The translations under genes and the position numbers were made by a program. A model generated the notes under the pieces. That model worked only from the letters and a program-made list of their open reading frames with translations, had not been told where the DNA came from and made no database searches. DNA of 64,000 nucleotides from Hemileia vastatrix (lineage: Eukaryota; Basidiomycota; Pucciniomycetes; Pucciniales; Zaghouaniaceae). The stretch spans positions 3,864,501 through 3,928,500 of the forward strand of contig JASXTE010000017.1 of the NCBI GenBank assembly GCA_030280995.1, read 5' to 3'. Of the stretch, positions 43,365 through 53,518 are shown one piece after another. Numbering within the stretch: position 1 is the first letter of the stretch; every line of letters starts with the position of its first letter.

Positions 43365-43711
43365 TATAAAACTTGTACATAACAAGAAAAGAGATTAAGA
43401 GGTAAAAGAAATAAGTAAAAAAGAATGTAAACATGTCTGGTCAAAATGTTGTAATAAAATGTTTAAAATGTTAGGAAGGGGTGTGTGCCAAGGATTGATG
43501 GGTAGGGAGAGAGGAAGATCAGTTTTTCACATGTGACAGGGATGTTGTGGCCAACATGCGGCTGTGAAAAAAAATGGGAAAAAAGTGCTGATTTGAGGTC
43601 ATAACTGACACCCTTTTTTGAAATAAGTGACTTTCTTGCAAAATTTATGTGCTGATTTGGTTTGAAATCCACACTTAAGTTAAGTGTAGATTTTCCAGAA
43701 CTGACACCCCC

Positions 43712-44486
43712 TAATCTTGGTAAGTGTGGGGGTAGCTGATGGGCTGGCTTCTCTATCAACAGCTACCCCACAAAGTTTGTTTACCTGCTTATTTGGTTCT
43801 ATGTTGATCTCTAGCATTGTTTTTGTGATGCAGGTAAAAGTCCTCTAAGACTCCAAACTGGTGAATGTTTATGCTTGAGACCTAAATATACAAGTAGAAG
43901 ATATTTTTGTGCTCTTCTATGACCTTAAACTAGAGCTTTTTTCAATCGTTTGTTTGGGCACTCATTAGGAAGAAATGTAATGATTTTGGAAATCACAGTC
44001 ATTTTTTTATCACTCACTCATTTAAAGGATTATATGGAATCTATCTTCTCAATTTACAATTATTCAGAAAACTTTGGATTATGGACTTTTGGTTTTGATG
44101 ATCTTCATGATTTATTTTAGTAGAGGAATGGAATTATGTTGGGAATAGGTGATTTAGTTGGTCAAATTTTTTTTGTTTGTGGAGATTTTTGGTTGTGGGT
44201 CTGAATTGGTGATTTAGGAAAATTGGTATGATGGATGAAGTTTTGGAAATTGGATGACCTTATGGCGGTGTCTAGATCATTGCAGTTCTAGCTCAGTAGG
44301 GGTGGAAGCCTACTCTCTCAGTTTCATTGGGGATGTAAAGTTTGGTAGAGAGTGATTGGAGGACCTTATGGCGATGTCTATATCATTGAAGCTCTAGCTC
44401 AGTAGGGGTGAAAGCCTACTCTCTTACTCTTAGTGATAGAAACAGAAGAATCAGATGGTTATTTTTCTATATAATTCAGCACCAAC
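43712..44486 (+). other. Resumed element III-like sequence with a 106-bp direct repeat
   Basis: Continues the direct-repeat copy cut by Harbinger element A (43712-43850 parallels 14880-15000). Two 106-bp spaced units at 44256 and 44362 read GACCTTATGGCG.TGTCTA and contain AGCTCAGTAGGGGTGGAAGC plus CTACTCTCT, in which AGTAGG can pair with CCTACT. This resembles the hairpin repeats of the element III leader. No gene. Confidence 0.45.
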
Positions 44487-44504
44487 TAAATCATCAAAAT
44501 TCAA

Positions 44505-45112
44505 TTATATGAAACTAATAATTTCATTTAAAGGTTTATACCAAAGTGGTATATTTGGATCATTAGAAAATTTCTCAGCACTCTTATTAAAGTCTTGAAT
44601 AATAGCCGGACATTCCTCAAGGTCAGAAGGAGAAAAATTTGAGTGTGATCTAAAGTTTGGAATTGTTTGTTGGAAGAATAATGTTAACATAGTCATTGTC
44701 ATTTTCCAACTGGTTGGAAGAAGAAGCCTCAGGGGACTTGGGTTTAAATTTGTTAGTTTTGGTAAAATTTATGGTTAAGAGAACTAACCTTCTATTGCAA
44801 TAGAACTGGTTATATTTTTTTGAATGGCCAATGAAGAAATTCTTGAAGAGTTAGAAGATCCACTAGGAAAACTAGGGGAATTGGAAGATTGTATTGGGGC
44901 AGGAATAGAATAGGAGATCCCAAAGGTTGAAGAGATAGAGTTTTTTAAGGTTAAAGGTGTTGTAGGAGATGTAGGTTGAACAGACAAGTTTTTGGGAGTT
45001 GAAGCTAATTACATGCTGTCGCTTTCATTATTCTATTGTTCAACAAGTCAATAAAATGGTCAGTTTCTTCAGGATCTGTGTTGTATAAGCTTGTATGTGT
45101 GGAAGAGTTCAT
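44505..45112 (-). CDS. Unrecognised Ser/Pro-rich gene remnant
   Basis: Not recognised. From ATG 45112 the minus strand reads MNSSTHTSLYNTDPEETDHF then IDLLNNRIMKATACN and a stop. A second frame (44784-44987) is Ser/Pro/Thr-rich (SVQPTSPTTPLTLKNSISST) and a third (44505-44702) reads NFRSHSNFSPSDLEECPAII, then FSNDPNIPLWYKPLNEII. An intron-like GT...AG segment could link them between about 44725 and 44790. No domain, membrane segment or repeat elsewhere in the window. Possibly one decayed gene of an unplaced mobile element. Confidence 0.3.
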
Positions 45113-45299
45113 GATGATGATGATGGTAGTTTATAAATAAATGTTGAATGCATTATTGTTGAGAATGAGGACACTCCATATTGGAGAGAGGATGTGGCAT
45201 TCCACATCTGGGTAGGCCACTTAGGTGAAAATTTGATTGAATATTGGTTGAAAGGAAATTATGGTGTTACCAGGTGTTAATTTAGTTATCATGGATATT

Positions 45300-46640
45300 A
45301 TTGGGTTGATTTGTGGAATTTTGAAATGTTTATATGATAGTATTTTTATTGTGATTTTATAATTTTATGGATTTGAAAATGGTCTTATTGGATTTTTGGG
45401 GTGATACTCTATATTTTGGGTATTTTCTGGGGCTCTTTTGGGTTTATTTTTGGAAGATTAGTAGCAATTTTCTGGATTATCAGGCTGGAAATTCAGAATT
45501 TCGGAAAGTGATTATTATCATTGGATAGCCCAGTTTTTTCTCTATCTTTAATGTCTTTATGGTTTTTTATCATATTTTACTGTTTTCTTAGTGTTTTACT
45601 GGATTAAGTGTCTTTTAGTATTATTGGTGAATATAGTGTGCTGATGGAATGCCCACTGAGCTCCTGTTCTCCTGTGCACTCCAGTTTGCTCTAGTGATTT
45701 TCTGGTGCAAAAGCAAAGTGTACTGGAAAAATTCTTTCATGGTGGCAAAATTATCTCACTGTGGCAAATTTAGCTCAATCTGGCAAAATTATCTCACTGT
45801 AGCAAATTTAGCTCAATCTGGAAAAATTAGTTCATTATGGCGAAAAGAGCTCATTGTGGCAAATTTTTCTCACAATGGGAAAGTCTGGTCACTGGGTTAA
45901 AATTTGGTTGCTGTGGCCAAATTTGGTTAGAAATTTATTATGCTTACTAGATTAATAGTTTATTGTAGATCATATGCATGTAGGGTATTTTTGGGAAGGT
46001 CTGGAGCAGGAGAATCAGGAGGGGAGGGGGAGAATCTTAGTCTTTTACATGTTTTTGTCTTTTTAGTTTTGACAATAAGGGTCTTTTTGATAATTAACAA
46101 TACTATAAAAGATAACAAAAATTACAATAAAAATACTAAAATATAGGGTACCATTGGATAGCTCTCATCCTGGGGGGACTCAAATTCATTACTTTTCTTA
46201 TAAAATTCATAAAATAAAATAAAAATAAAGTACACACTTCAATTTTTGTGGGAAACTGGATAAACCTGGGGCAGTCCTTTGATAAGGCACCTTTGAACAA
46301 GTCATTCCAAGGGTAGTTTCTTGAGTACTTTACTGAACTTTTCAGTCTCTGGGGCAAGTTTTGCGGCTTGTTTTAAGTATTTTCTGTGACTGGTATAAGT
46401 GTAATCTGGTACTAGGTATTTTGTTGGCTGGTGTAACCATTAGTTGCACTTATATTTGTCTTTATTATAGGTTTCCAATGCATTTAAAGTCTAAATCTCA
46501 GAATTTCAAGTCATCCAACTCTTCAAGCTTAGTTAATTGAATATTACGTTTAGTTAGAGGGACAGGGATTTTTTTTTGTTTTTCCAACTCCTTCAGATTC
46601 TGCTTACAGAAAGCGACTTTAAGTGTCTTTCTACAGCAGT
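45300..46640 (+). repeat. Diverged LTR-like region related to family ABC, with short tandem repeats
   Basis: CATTGGATAGCCCAGTTTTT and CTCTATCTTTAATGTCTTTA (about 45515-45555), ACCATTGGATAGCT (46150), and GGGACAGGGATTTTT followed by TTTTTCCAACTCC (about 46558-46590) appear in the same order as in LTRs A, B and C. Exact ends are not seen. At 45740-45900 a unit of about 20-40 bp, GGCAAATTTAGCTCAATCT alternating with GGCAAAATTATCTCACTGT, repeats about five times. Confidence 0.4.
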
Positions 46641-46749
46641 CCAACGGCAATGAAGGTGAAGGAACTCAAGATTTCAAGAATTGGAACATATTTATTTCTT
46701 TTATATTTTATTACTCAACAAAAAGGTAAATAGTTTATTCTTTTTATTA

Positions 46750-47338
46750 TGTGGAAGTCCTAGAGATACCAAATTGTAAACACTAAGAGTAGTAATAGTA
46801 GTAATAGATTTAAATTTGTATATAATAATTGTTTTAAAGTAAGAATGATTGAAATGAAACAGCCAGAATGAAAAGAATTATATAGACAAAAGAGAGAGAA
46901 AATATGGAACCACAAGTCTACATACATGAGTACCACAGTGAGAACAATCCTACAAAATAGAAATTTCTAATTTTAAAGTTTATTCTATAAAGAATGTTCT
47001 TATATACAGTATTTATTTGTATATTTAAATTTGAATTAAAATTATTTGATTTACTTAATTTTTCTGTATATGTCAATGTACAATAAAAATATTTGATTTA
47101 AATTTTTAGTATTTTTATACTTTAGTCTACCTTTCAGCTGTCATGATGATGCTCTCAAAGAATAAAAATTGAGGGAACATTTTAATTATATATTTACTTA
47201 ATTTTACTTATTAATTAGTGAAAATATTTTAAATAATTTATAAAGTAAGTATAACTAATAAATTGAGAGGTAAAGGCATAGCTCTACTTTATTAAACAAT
47301 TAATTATTTACTGGGTAAGTCTAGTAGCCTGGCTGACA
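46750..47338 (-). repeat. LTR related to that of element II
   Basis: On the minus strand it begins TGTCAGCCAGGCTACTAGAC and continues TTACCCAGTAAATAATTAATTG, matching element II at 22696. Weaker similarity runs to about 46750, where the plus strand starts TGTGGAAGTCC. Flanks TATTA and TAATT are not a clean duplication, so the left end is provisional. It cuts the gag of the element I relative at 47339. Confidence 0.5.
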
Positions 47339-49585
47339 TAATTAGTATTATGTGAAGTCTGAGAAGGCAATCTACTTACTAAGGCATAGGAGCAAGCCCT
47401 GGTTTTTGGCACTTTTTCTTTTTCTTGAAAGGGTGAGTTTAAGTAGTCTGATGAGGGTCTGGATCCCTGTTGCAGTTGTGCCTTTCCCACAGTTGGTGGA
47501 ACCAATCTCATTTCTATTTCTACACCAAGATCTTGTCCTGAGACTGACCTGATCCTCCTTGGGCAAGGGGTGGCTAGTTTTGCTGTACTCTCTTAAGCTC
47601 TGCCAGATTTTGGTTTAGTTTCTGGAATCCTATCCTGCAGATGTTTTCCACTTTTTTCATCTCTTTTATGATAGAAGATTTTGACTCCTCTAGCATCCAA
47701 ATTTTTTTTTAAGTGGGAAAGTTGATTATGAAGAGTAGTTAATTTCTTCTTTGTAGTTATCTTTTTTAGTAGGGCTTACTTTTTTTTATGCTCCTTTTGT
47801 CTGGCTGGGGGTAAGACTGTCCTTCCATAGTAATGTCCTGGTACATTGATTTCAGCTTTAGACCTGGTATTAAAAGCAGTTTTATCACTTAAATTGTTCT
47901 GTGGAGCACTCATAATGTCTGAAATAATTTTTTATGCCTAAAAAAGTGAAAACCAGTATGGTAATCAGTAGACAAAAAATATTAGTAATATAAATACTAA
48001 AAAAAGCACTGGAGCTTACCCTGAATTTATATTTTTATTTATTTAAATAAAATATTATAAAAATTCAAAAAGATCTGTTAAAAATTAAAAAAACAGTTTA
48101 AATAGACCTTTATCAGGTTGAACAATTAACTTACCAAGATCTAACCAAATACCAATTTAATTGAGTGTTATATTGGTTCCCAAATACTAAGTGGAATTGA
48201 GTTTATATTGGGTACAGTTACTACTGTAAATACCTTTTTTTTAAAAAAAATTAGTAAAATTATTATTGGGTTTCTCCCCCATTCACTGACTTATGATAAC
48301 CCATCAATGTGCTGCAGACCCAAATATTTTATTTATATGAGCTATACTAGAGTAAAAATAATGTTCTAAGGCTTATACTAAATAATAAGTAATAATTAAA
48401 GAAAGACCTCCAATTTTCAGTGTAGCTAGTATCTAAGTATGATTTAATAGTAAAAATTAATGGTATAACTACTTATTTATAAATTATTTAGTGATTAAAC
48501 CTCAGAGGAAGACTAATAAAATATTTATGCTCTATATTAACTTCCAATATTTGGATTGGTGCAGGCTAGTGGTGGAAAATATGTTGATAAAATATTGTTA
48601 TAGCTAATATAAAGGCAATATAAATTTATAAATTCTTTAAAATATTTTTTTATATGATAATAATTGTTTTATAATGATTATTTGGATTGTGGAAAGTAAG
48701 TGATGTCCGATAACCCATCAAATCCTCACTTACTGATACCAAAATCCACTGGATTTCACAGACCTTAATCCAGATTATGTCACTGCTCTCTCTGGAAATC
48801 CCCCCAAAATGAGTGCTCATCACCTCCCCATGGAGTCCAATTCAAGAATTTTCAACACCCAGACCTCAAGAAAGTACCCTATATCACAATTAATGATATT
48901 ATAAATCCATACCATAAATAAAGAAAGCAGATAAAAGCAGATACCATAAAGAAACAGATAAAATTACTCATCCAAAGAGTATAAAATGAAACACAAAGCA
49001 TATAAAGAACAAAATCAGCTTTTTAAGCCCCCAATAACATCCTCAAGCATCCATATTAACCCAGTAATCATATCACAACTTATAAATCTGTGGAATCCAT
49101 CTAAGGAAGCAGATTAAGTTGTCCAAACTGGATACATGCGCCTGATAAAGGTGTATATTCTTGTGTAGGCATGGTGAGTCCATTGAAAATTTCCATATGA
49201 CCTAAAATAAGCCGAAAAAATTTTATAGGCTATTTAGAGGTTTAAACCCACTTATAGACCTATATATACATGATATAACTACATATTTCACTGAATATGA
49301 GGTATATGCATTCATATAAGCTTATGTATGTCTATAATTCCTTACTATCATTTAAGATAAGTATATTATGACTTCATTAGCACCTTAATAGGTATTATGG
49401 GGCTATGGATATACTATTTAATCTTATATAAGTCATTTAATAATTTAATAAAAATATATATATAAGAATAATAAACATATATATAAGTATTATAACCATA
49501 ATTTTTACTTATAAGCTTAATGAAATTAAGTTTATATTATTTTAAACTTAAGGAATACTCATTCCTGGGAAAACCTAGGCTGACA
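47339..49585 (-). mobile_element. 5' fragment of an element I relative (LTR, leader, gag start)
   Basis: LTR 48415-49585 (minus strand, TGTCAGCCTAGG to CACTGAAA; 1171 bp) aligns along its length with the element I 3' LTR. Then come a primer-site-like ATTGGAGGTCTTTC, a leader with the conserved 82-nt intron (47938-48019), and the gag start ATG at 47913 (MSAPQNNLSDKTAFNTRSKA). The gag is truncated at 47339 after VGKAQLQQGSRPSSDYLNSP and ACSYALVSRLPSQTSHN, which match element I. The start codon is intact here, unlike in element I. Confidence 0.85.
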
Positions 49586-49927
49586 GTGCCCATAGCACTC
49601 CTCCTCCTCACCTCTTAGCCAAATCCTATCACTCAGACACTTAATAACCCAACATCAAAAATATATCATCAATCATAGCACTAATACATCACACCTTTGC
49701 TTAAGGTTGAAAATTATAAGCATATGATTTACTAATTTAGATTTAACTTTTAGACAGCATTATTGCTTGTGCAGTTGAATTGAAAAACAAAAGAGAAAAA
49801 AAAGCTGCTATGTATATTTTGATTTCTGCACTTTGTTTATGGATTTGTGTACTGATTTATGGATTAAAAGATTGATTTTTGCTTTGAGTTTCACATGGCA
49901 TGTGAAATAGAGGCCTCAATAAACATA
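49586..49927. other. Unassigned noncoding sequence
   Basis: AT-rich stretch between the LTR and the DNA-binding gene fragment. On the minus strand it follows that gene's exon and might be its intron or 3' part. Nothing else is recognisable. Confidence 0.4.
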
Positions 49928-50190
49928 CTAATTGTGTATTTGATCCACATCCCTTTTTATTCCTACAGTAAAATGATTGAAGTCTTCCATCAATGACTGG
50001 TAGAACATGTCACCAGTCTGATTTGTACCAAAAATAGGCTTTTGACTGACATTAAGCCAAGATTTGGAAATTTGCTTGTCTTCAAGGGTTACCAGATAGC
50101 TGATCTAGGCTTTTGAGATTTTTCTGGTTAACTGGGTGATGGTGATGGTTTTGTGAGAGGAGAAAACTCAGTAGAGGTGTCTGGACTCAT
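49928..50190 (-). pseudogene. NAM-associated / SANT-like DNA-binding gene fragment
   Basis: From ATG 50190: MSPDTSTEFSPLTKPSPSPS, a stop, then after a frameshift near 50100 EDKQISKSWLNVSQKPIFGT, NQTGDMFYQSLMEDFNHFTV and GIKRDVDQIHN to a TAG at 49928. The pattern ED..I..SWL.VS.(D/K)PI.GTNQ.G..F is that of the SANT-like/NAM-associated proteins common in plants and expanded in rust fungi, usually with Harbinger-like elements. The rest of the gene is not visible. Recognition is by motif only. Confidence 0.55.
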
Positions 50191-50576
50191 TTCAAAAGAT
50201 AAAGGTGTAAAATAGAGTGCAGAGAAGAAGAAGATAAAGAAATAATATGTTGGATAGATGAAAGTGAAGAGAAACAATATTTGGGGTGGATGAAAAAAAA
50301 GTGAAACATGTCATGTTGTAGGGTAGATGTTGAATCTGCAAAAATAGATGCAAAATGACATAAAGTAGAAATTTTTTTGAATTAAATACATAAGAAACTT
50401 ATGTCCTGTGGTGTTAAGATCATATGGTGCTCAATTATCCTCCATTATCATCAATTATGCAATTTTTATTTATAAAGATAACTTTTTGATGAACATTTGC
50501 GTAAGTGATGATCGGAGCAGAAATTGCAAGTTTATGCAAAAAAATTGTATAATTGGGCTAATTTGAAGGATGATTG
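50191..50576. other. Unassigned sequence left of copia element IV
   Basis: AT-rich, no ORF or repeat recognised. It ends at GATTG before the copia LTR. Confidence 0.4.
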
Positions 50577-50784
50577 TGTTAACTCACTGGGACTATGTAC
50601 TTAGTTATGTGTGAAAATGTATATAGTCTGTAGTCACAGTGTCCCCTTTTCTACAGCTCTTTCCGGAGCTCTACAGGCTGACACCGTGCTACAGGTGAAG
50701 TAATGATAAATTGGTTCTTTCCAGAGTTCTACAAGCTGAAACTGTGCTACAGGTTTTGGGCTTTACATGCAGGGATTGAAACCT
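50577..50784 (+). repeat. 5' LTR of copia element IV
   Basis: 208 bp, similar to 58367-58541 and 58533-58680. Contains two related units (TTTCCGGAGCTCTACAGGCTG and TTTCCAGAGTTCTACAAGCTG), each ending GTGCTACAGGT. The last base or bases are displaced by LTR C. Confidence 0.8.
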
Positions 50785-51873
50785 TGTGGTCTTCCAACAT
50801 TGGAGGAGCCCTTTGTTGGTTTATTTGGTGTTGTTTTGATATGCCTTAAATGGAATTGTTTAATAAATAGGTGTTTTTCTTGGTTTACTCAGCAAATATT
50901 GGCACACTGGGATGTGGGTACTACCATTGGATATCCCCAGGTTTTTTCTATATTTAATGCCTTGATGACATTTTTCAGATTTTAAGTATTAAGGGGATGA
51001 TTTCTCATTTTTCATTTAAAAAGATAGCTGTTTAATTTTATTTTTTGTGTTTTACGGGCTAACCTTAAGTCTTAGCATTAAGTGCTTAGTACCATTAAAA
51101 TGAGCTTAATCTCCTCTACATTTCATGTCTCAATGTTGTTATAGCCTAATTATGTGTTTTAAAGGTTTTAGTAGTTGTAATAGATTTTTCTAGGTAGTTT
51201 GGGAATTTTTGGTGTTTTTTGGTGGTTTTCTGACTTCAGGGTGGTCTGGCCACCTCAGGCGGGCCCCACAACGTGGGGCAGACCGCCTGCCTTGGTGCTA
51301 GAAGGCTGGGAAGAGTTTCTAGAGGGGTTTTATGCAATTTGGCAGTCAAGAACGCCAAATTTGTCAATGTGCATGGGCTCTTAGATAGTGGTCTGTGTGT
51401 AGATAGTGAATAAGACATTTTGGGGTAACCTTATTTATCATACAACCATCCGGAGGTGATATCCTTGTTCCTCACTCAGTTTTCACTTTTTTTCGGCCAC
51501 AATTGGCTGTGTTTGTTGCAAGGTTAGTTCTTCATTTAACTCAACATTGGCAACTGTTTTCTCTGGTGTAGCTTTGCAACTTGCATCAAGTATCATTTCT
51601 GTTTCCTGTGCAACAAGTGCACAGTGTTTGTTTTTCTGGTGTAGATTTTTCTTAATTTTAGGTTCTTTGGTTCTCAGTGGTCTTTTATTGGCTACTGTCT
51701 TGACTTGTGAAGCAGTCAAGAAGTGTTTTTGAAGGGGTATTGTAACAGTCTCTGATTTGCTGTAGCAAGGAAATCTTACCTGGTATTTCTTAAAGTGACT
51801 GGGGTTTTTCTCTCCAGTTTTACTCCAACTCCCTTAGTCAAGGCCTATAGCTAGTACTATAGAATTTTCTACA
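50785..51873 (+). mobile_element. Solo LTR, family ABC, copy C
   Basis: TGTGGTCTTCCAACATTGG to TTTTCTACA, 1089 bp, more diverged than copies A and B. Inserted at the junction of the copia 5' LTR and its leader. Flanks ACCT and ATGT do not form a clear duplication. Keeps the GC-rich block (51236-51296), here with the strong stem GCCCCAC/GTGGGGC, and the antisense ORF (51483-51719). Confidence 0.75.
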
Positions 51874-52010
51874 ATGTTATTAGTAAAAAACTTCACAATG
51901 TTAGTGACATTAGGAACTTTAGTAGCCAAAAGACCCCCAGTGCATGTCTAAAAAATACTTACCTGATTCAAGTGCTTGTAAAAAGAATCCATCCCAAATT
52001 ACCTGCTTAA

Positions 52011-53513
52011 TGTCAGGCTAAGGTCAAGTACAATGACGTGAACTAGCTTGAATAGTCAGTTGTCTAGAAGATTTTAATGGTCATATATGAATACTGTAAT
52101 CTAAATCCAATAAGTAGTAAAATATAATCAAATTTAAAGGTCTCAGTAATATAACTCTCACTATTTTTATATATGGATTACAATCTTTGTAGTTGGTAGA
52201 AAAATAGATTTTATAATTCAGATACTATTCAAAAGTCTTATAAAAGTACTAATTGATATGTATTGTAATTTATTTGGTTATATTAGTAAATTGTAAATGA
52301 TAAATAATGCAGAAAACAAGACCAAAAACCCCCTCCTTTTATACACACTAAGTTTCCCCAATAACCACTTTGATGTACCATCCAATACAATGTTAATGAC
52401 ACCTTCAAACAAGTAATAGACCTCTCCATCAACGCACCTAGTGACCAATAACATAATTAAACAAACAACAACCACTAAAATCCTATTAATAATAAGGGAG
52501 ATCCATCAAAATTAAAGAAAAGACAAAAAGAGATTATATGCGTGGAAAACAATATTATAACAAGGTGAAAGGAGACTTTTTAAGGTTAATTATAGCTTAA
52601 TAATAGGGGGAATCTACAGTAGAAATGGAGGGGCTAATCCTGACATTATACTACGTGAAATTCCCATTCAAAAATAACCAAAATTGACTGAGAAACCACC
52701 CAAAAACTTAAAAAAGAGCGTGAGATGTGGGGTAACTACATCCAGTCCTTGGCAGGCGCTTTCACGGGTAAATCCTTGACTAAAATTAGGCGAATTTAAG
52801 CGTGGTGATGAAATAAAGTGCCAAGAGTGAGGTTATTAATGAAATTAGTGCATATAAACAAGGTCAATGCATTATTAATTAAGCTAGGACACTAAATAAG
52901 CGCCTGTCGCCTATTTTAGTGTGTTTCCCCACAGTGGGCGTAGAATGTGGGGTAATTATAGTGTGAAAAAGCTAACTTTGCTAAAAATGAAGCTATTCAC
53001 ACGGGAAAAAAGCAGGCAGTATGTAGCCAGTACACAGAAGCCATTTCTGGCATAAAAAACACCAAATTTGAAAAGTGTTATTTTTATGCATTTAAATAGC
53101 CAAATCAATAGTTCTAAATGAGCCCAATTGATCTGTCAAAGGGCGATTTTGATATTCTCAATTTTATAGCGCATATAGTCAACTTTTAAGTGAAATAATG
53201 CGCATTTCTTGTTTTTTTGTGTAAAACAATGAATATAACAGCTTTAAGTGTACTTAAAAATTATGTAGCCTTATACTTAAGGCTCTTAAGATTACCCTAA
53301 CATATTCCAACTTAATATTAAGTACATAAGACTTATAAAAGGTGGATATATGCGTGTATATAAGGTGTTATAATGGCATTTTATGTGTATTATCATAATT
53401 TTACTTATGTATACTGTTTGTGTACTCTCATTTCTTGTTCCCATGTATAGTTCATGTGTTTAAAATAACTTATAAGCACTTTTTACTCAGTTCTGGGGAT
53501 ATACAGGCTGACA
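52011..53513 (-). mobile_element. 1503-bp solo LTR with perfect CTTAA duplication
   Basis: Plus strand begins TGTCAGGCTAAGG and ends ACAGGCTGACA. CTTAA lies immediately on both sides (52006-52010 and 53514-53518). Inner termini TGTCAG and CTGACA are inverted. Orientation is inferred from TGTCAGCC starts of the other Ty3 LTRs here and from the shared TATCCCCAG.ACTGAG near the start (compare 9815-9830). No coding content recognised. Confidence 0.88.
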
Positions 53514-53518
53514 CTTAA

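Larger units (their letters stand above)
15611..43711 (+). mobile_element. Harbinger-type DNA transposon A carrying a Tet-like oxygenase
   Basis: Both ends are GGGGGTGTCAGTT (15611 inward; 43711 inward on the minus strand), and similarity extends, imperfectly, over more than 100 bp. Flanks are TAATA and TAATC. Own content, about 6.4 kb: DDE transposase (plus, about 16030-17101), C-rich/G-rich foldback (17560-18515), Tet-like oxygenase (plus, 18709-20041 and 41460-41559), minisatellite (about 41860-42010), ORF2 (minus, 42070-43364). The rest is nested insertions at 18990-19248 and 20042-41459. Element B (30150-38487) has the same order, which confirms the boundaries. Family: PIF/Harbinger-like, from the transposase. 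Confidence 0.8.

Noticed and set aside
50640..50770. A tRNA- or snRNA-like structure suggested by TTTCCGGAGCTCTACAGGCTG repeats
   Set aside because: It is the copia LTR; no cloverleaf or box motifs could be drawn, and the same repeats recur in the LTRs at 58440-58650.
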